A stretch of 64,000 bases of DNA, from assembly GCA_037179385.1 (NCBI GenBank), contig CM074193.1:1617931-1681930 (forward strand). The letters run 5' to 3'. Source of the DNA: Holothuria scabra. Its lineage: Eukaryota > Echinodermata > Holothuroidea > Aspidochirotida > Holothuriidae. Position numbers and translations under genes: made by a program. Positions 60,296 through 64,000 of the stretch are shown in pieces (within the stretch, counting starts at the first letter, position 1; the number at the start of each line of letters is the position of its first letter). A model generated the notes under the pieces. It did no database searches, was not told where the DNA came from, and saw only the letters and a program-made list of their open reading frames with translations.

Positions 60296-61900
60296 TGTCA
60301 CATGAGGTTCGTGTGTGTGGATTTGTGTTGTGAGGGAAAGGATGGGCCTGAAATAGCCCCACTGAATATTCTCGAAGATAAGCATTATGCTTATTTTAGT
60401 GTATTTGCTACACACCCCCCACCTTGGATCCGCGTCTGGGTCCGTAATCTCGGTTACTCCTGCGCAAGGGAAGTAGACGCGTAGGCCTTTAGGCCTAAGT
60501 AGTTTCATCTTTTTATTTCTTGCCTCGAGATCCTTCTTATCTGGTCTATATATACCAGATGAGTTCTTTAACCCACCTTTACAAAATGAAGGCTCATACT
60601 GGAATTTGAAACATGAAAAAAGTTAAGCCTAGGTTAATGCACTGTTCATCTGAACGTCACTGAATAATTTACATGATGGTCATAAATTTATCACACATGT
60701 GCTACATTTTTCAAGATGAGCATGAACATGACCAATTCAATTTAATGTAAAATATATATAAACTGACTCTTTCAAGTATGCAAAGTGTTCCGTCAGAAGT
60801 TTAAACTTCGCATGGTTCAACTGACTACTATATGAAAAGATACATAAACAGAAAAAGTGTAAGAGACTGCCTGTTCATCTTAAGTGGACTGTATGTATAG
60901 TTTTTATTCTGGTGGCAGTAAATTTGAAGCACGCAAATTTTAAGACCACTTAAGGCATGGGAGGGACGTCAGCCAAACACGCACTGATCTGGCAGATAGA
61001 CTTCAGTGAATGTTGATAAACAACTAACATACTTAGAATAGTCTACTTCAAGAAAATAACATTCATGTGTCCTACATTTTAAAAGTACATGTAAACCGCA
61101 TAATGCAAACCATGCACACGTCCCACATAACAGTCATCGCTATACAGGTAGTGCATTTTATCAGGGCCCTCAGAATTTTTCATTGTCCCCAAGCTCTCCC
61201 CAAGTAAGGCCATCTAGAAGCCTAGATCAACCGCAAAATGAAATGCATGGCAGGCCGACTTGTAAACATTGGTGACCTTTTCGCGCTTGCGCAATGTGTT
61301 CATAAAACACGTTTGATCTACCGCGCTCACTCAAATGGGAACGCGGATCTCGATCAAGGTAACTGATGTTGATCCACCTCGGTAGATCAAGATCCACCTC
61401 CCTGGATCAAATGGGAACACGGCTATTAAATCCAGAGCTTCAAGTCAAGGTTACGTGGCTAAAGGGAGACATGTCTTTTTAGGAATGCGAATACGGCCGA
61501 GAAAATCTTCCCAGCATTTTTCATGCTAATATGGTATTGACGACCTGTATTTAAGATTGAGAAATTCGAAAGGGGTGATCAATCACGACTTTGCAGTTTG
61601 AAGTTCTTTATTTCCCCTGTAACCATAACATCATATAAATTACAAGAAGAATTGGAGGATACACAGAAGAAGCAAAGCTTTATATACAAGCAAAAACAAA
61701 CAGCAATAAACACTAAAACTAAAGTCACGACATATAAGCTGAAACAGAGAAGTCGTACGGAAACAAGAGGGAAAAAGAAAGGGGGAGATGAAAGGAGAAA
61801 GAGAGGACAGAGATAAAGGCACAAAGCTAAATGCTAAGCAAGGATATCTAATGTGTTACGTAGAAGATAGATCTTATCATTATTCTTTAACCTTGACAGA
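60296..61900. other. Unassigned region
   Basis: 60519-60645 is the inverse of 56913-57033. Near 61290-61420 there is a GATCTACC/GGTAGATC-type inverted motif cluster (GATCCACCTCGGTAGATC). No gene is seen. 61600-61820 is purine-rich. Confidence 0.4.
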
Positions 61901-63035
61901 GACTAAGACAAAACAACTTCCGGCTCAAGGAAATTCCAAAACCTGCGGCCATAATACCAAACAGTAGAGGAAACTATGGAGGAGTGGGTGTCGGGTACAT
62001 ACTTCGATTGATAAATTATTTGGAGTTGAATGGAAGTGTCTATGTCTAGCAAAGGTAAATACATTGGAAAAGTTGGAGGGTAGTTAATTCTTACATGCGC
62101 CATATTAAAATAAATCTTAATTGGATCTTATGAATTTCAAATATTGGGAACAGTTGCTGTGTGCTGGAAATGAGAAGCATTACACACAATTCTGATAGCC
62201 TTTTTGAAACATCAGGAGGCAGTTAAGTAAATACATCGAGGTATTACTCCATTAAATAACACAATAATGAAGATTTGGCAGAACAAGTGTTTTAATCAAA
62301 GAAAGCAAGACACTTTCGTAGACATAGGATTCAATCCTACACATTACACCGATAATCTTAAAAACAGTGGTTATAACTTCCTGAATATGAGAGTTCCATT
62401 CAATATTTTTATCAATTATTACAGCAAGGAACTTAGCAGTCCTAGCAAAAGTAGTATTGTGATCAGTCATATATAGCTCATTATTATAAATTGCTCTTTG
62501 ACTGTTTGATAGGGGTCGAAAATAAAAAAATTGTCTTATCAATATTTAATGAAAGCTTATTAACCCTGAATCATGCAGACACATTTTTAATTCCTTGTTG
62601 ACTATTTCAGAAGCACCGTGCAGGTTAGAATGACGAAAGAATTACTTGTGTCATCAGCAATTTAAATGAAAGACACAACACTAGAAGTTTTTCTAATATC
62701 ATTTATATAAAAAAAAGGAGCGGTCCTAAAACAGATCCTTGTGGAACACCACATGTAATTTGTTCTAAACTTGAATTACATGATTTAAAGAATACAAATT
62801 GCTTCCGGTTCTGTAAATAACTGTTAAACTATTTCAGAGCAACCCCCTTATGCCATAATAATAGAGCTTAGTAAGTAAAATGTTGTGATTGACGGTGTCA
62901 AAGCCTTTTTACAAGTCAAGAAAGATACAATGACCGCACTGTTGATTGCTAGAAGCATCTGCAACTGTATCAATTAATGTAGAATAGCAAGTTGAGTAGA
63001 ATAACTTGGACGAAAACCGTACTGGCCATATGCGT
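61900..63035 (-). pseudogene. Non-LTR retrotransposon reverse transcriptase fossil (jockey/CR1-like)
   Basis: Reading the minus strand across frameshifts gives QYGFRPSYSTQLAILH, TVADASSNQQCGHCIFLDL, FDTVNHNILLTKLYYYGI, then ITCGVPQGSVLGPLLF and YINDI, IADDT (the catalytic Y/FxDD site), a clean stretch KFLAVIIDKNIEWNSHIQEV...VLLSLIKTLVLPNLHYCVI, and finally a C-terminal YYGRRFWN. The order is that of RT motifs through thumb and tail in jockey/CR1-type elements. Several stops and frameshifts (for example at 62915 and 62830) make it dead. The 5' end is cut off by repeat R1. Confidence 0.85.
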
Positions 63036-63039
63036 AGAA

Positions 63040-63960
63040 AGCTGGGGTGGGACTGGGGACGATAGCCCCCAGTGAAAAATGAGGGCGGAAGCATGCTTCC
63101 GCTTCGCGAGCCGCAAATGAATGCAGTATAAAATTCATCAGCTCTCGCTCATAGATCAGTCTGGTAAACTTTTCCGAGCTCTTGAAATGACAAAATCGGA
63201 AATTTACCACATGTGACATCACATTATCAAGAGACACCGGCAGCTATATTGCTATTTTTGTAAACTGTCTTTCACAGAATTCCAAATTGAAAATCAATGA
63301 AATCTCTGGATTTTGAAATATTTTGTCTAAAAACGACCACAAAGTTTGGGAAAGTGAAATGTCATCAAAAAGTGTCAGTTCGTAGTCCTTAGAAAACATA
63401 TGTAGCAACAACGATTCAGTCGTCGTGCAATCTAGCTTCTTCGGGAAGCAGTTCATAGCCCGAGACATGCCATTTTCCGCTGTCTGATGGGTCGCGATTT
63501 TTTAAGATTACCTGTTCGCTCCGGGAAAAATAAAGATAGTCTTTCGAGCAAGACTTCATATTCCAGGCAGGGAACCATTGGCTTACCGTACCCAAATGCT
63601 CTCATAAACAACTATCATCAGGGACCTTTCAACCCTGTCAGTTGAGTAGTCTGTGTAGATGGATTCTTTAGTTATTGAAGTGTCAAAATATTATCAATGT
63701 TCTATGTTGCAGAGCAGTGACGTAGCTACAAGGGGCAAATGCAGTGCGATTTTCCCGGGTTTCCTTCATAAAATTCGAATTCTTCCCAATTAAAGTTCCA
63801 TATTTGTAATTATTAGTTTTAAAAAGGCAAAATTTCCCACGCGCTTCGCACTCCCTTAATTGCAACCCTTCATAAGTTGTAGCTCACAAAGCAGTAATTT
63901 GTAAATTTTTCCAAGACGCTGCAGTGCCGTTTCCCTACTACCTTTTCTCCTTTAAGTTTT
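63040..63960. repeat. Dispersed repeat R1, copy 3
   Basis: Collinear with 30430-31440. A likely second partial copy starts at 63718 (CAGTGACGTAGCTACAAGG) and resembles 24290-24480. Confidence 0.7.
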
Positions 63961-64000
63961 AAACATTTTGTCTAAAAAGGCAGTCTCGGAAGCTTTTTGA

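Noticed and set aside
60068..60508. 146-codon minus-strand frame
   Set aside because: Overlaps the TTAA MITE and shares its sequence with frames at 14014-14370 and 59708-59950; it is transposon sequence.

Overview
This looks like nuclear DNA of an animal, most likely a marine invertebrate. The evidence is: split genes with canonical GT/AG introns; Penelope-like retroelements (PLEs) with GIY-YIG domains; tRNA-derived SINEs; many MITE-type DNA transposons; a jockey/CR1-type retroposon fossil; and micro-, mini- and satellite arrays. Nothing bacterial, viral or organellar was seen. The species cannot be named from the sequence. A non-vertebrate deuterostome (amphioxus, hemichordate, echinoderm) or another marine invertebrate are all possible.

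Region 1 (1-10.1 kb) is a transposon nest. Arrays of a 368-bp unit carrying a tRNA-like gene lie at 1-738 (plus) and 6133-7236 (minus), in mirror orientation. Between and beyond them are five Penelope-like fragments: A 1060-1391, B 2045-3367, C 4911-5837, D 7756-8790 minus, E 9300-10040 minus. None keeps a complete reverse transcriptase, but A to D keep GIY-YIG endonuclease sequence and E a broken piece of it. Elements B and C have inverted terminal arms. Element C carries a convincing hammerhead ribozyme fold in both arms; A, B and D carry weaker versions. Long (AT)n tracts sit at nearly every junction.

Region 2 (10.1-16.6 kb) has no recognisable gene. It holds several MITE families (one with a 5-bp target duplication, one TTAA/piggyBac-like, one made of GAGTGAA/TTCACTC modules) and a SINE tail.

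Region 3 (16.7-25.7 kb, minus strand) is a complete four-exon NXPE-family gene: signal anchor, neurexophilin-like domain, Cys-rich linker and PC-esterase domain with GDST and DNVH motifs, about 578 aa. A second NXPE-like gene lies head-to-tail upstream (37.7-55.4 kb, minus). It has three matching exons with the same intron phases; its first exon was not found. Both keep the putative catalytic residues.

The introns and spacers of gene 2 hold most of the remaining structure: an 8-bp-TSD hAT-like MITE, a degenerate satellite interrupted by a TA-flanked transposon, a (GGAT)n block, a 28-bp perfect palindrome centred on TGACGTCA, a 499-bp duplication with a 39-bp hairpin, and a 2.6-kb array of a 145-bp satellite whose monomers are packed with nuclear-receptor half sites (perfect DR1 and DR2). 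Region 4 (55.4-64 kb) has SINE duplications, a G-rich 11-bp minisatellite, TTAA MITEs and the reverse-transcriptase fossil.

The NXPE pair is the only cellular coding sequence I can support. Everything else reads as mobile or repetitive DNA. All calls come from reading the sequence; no database search was run.
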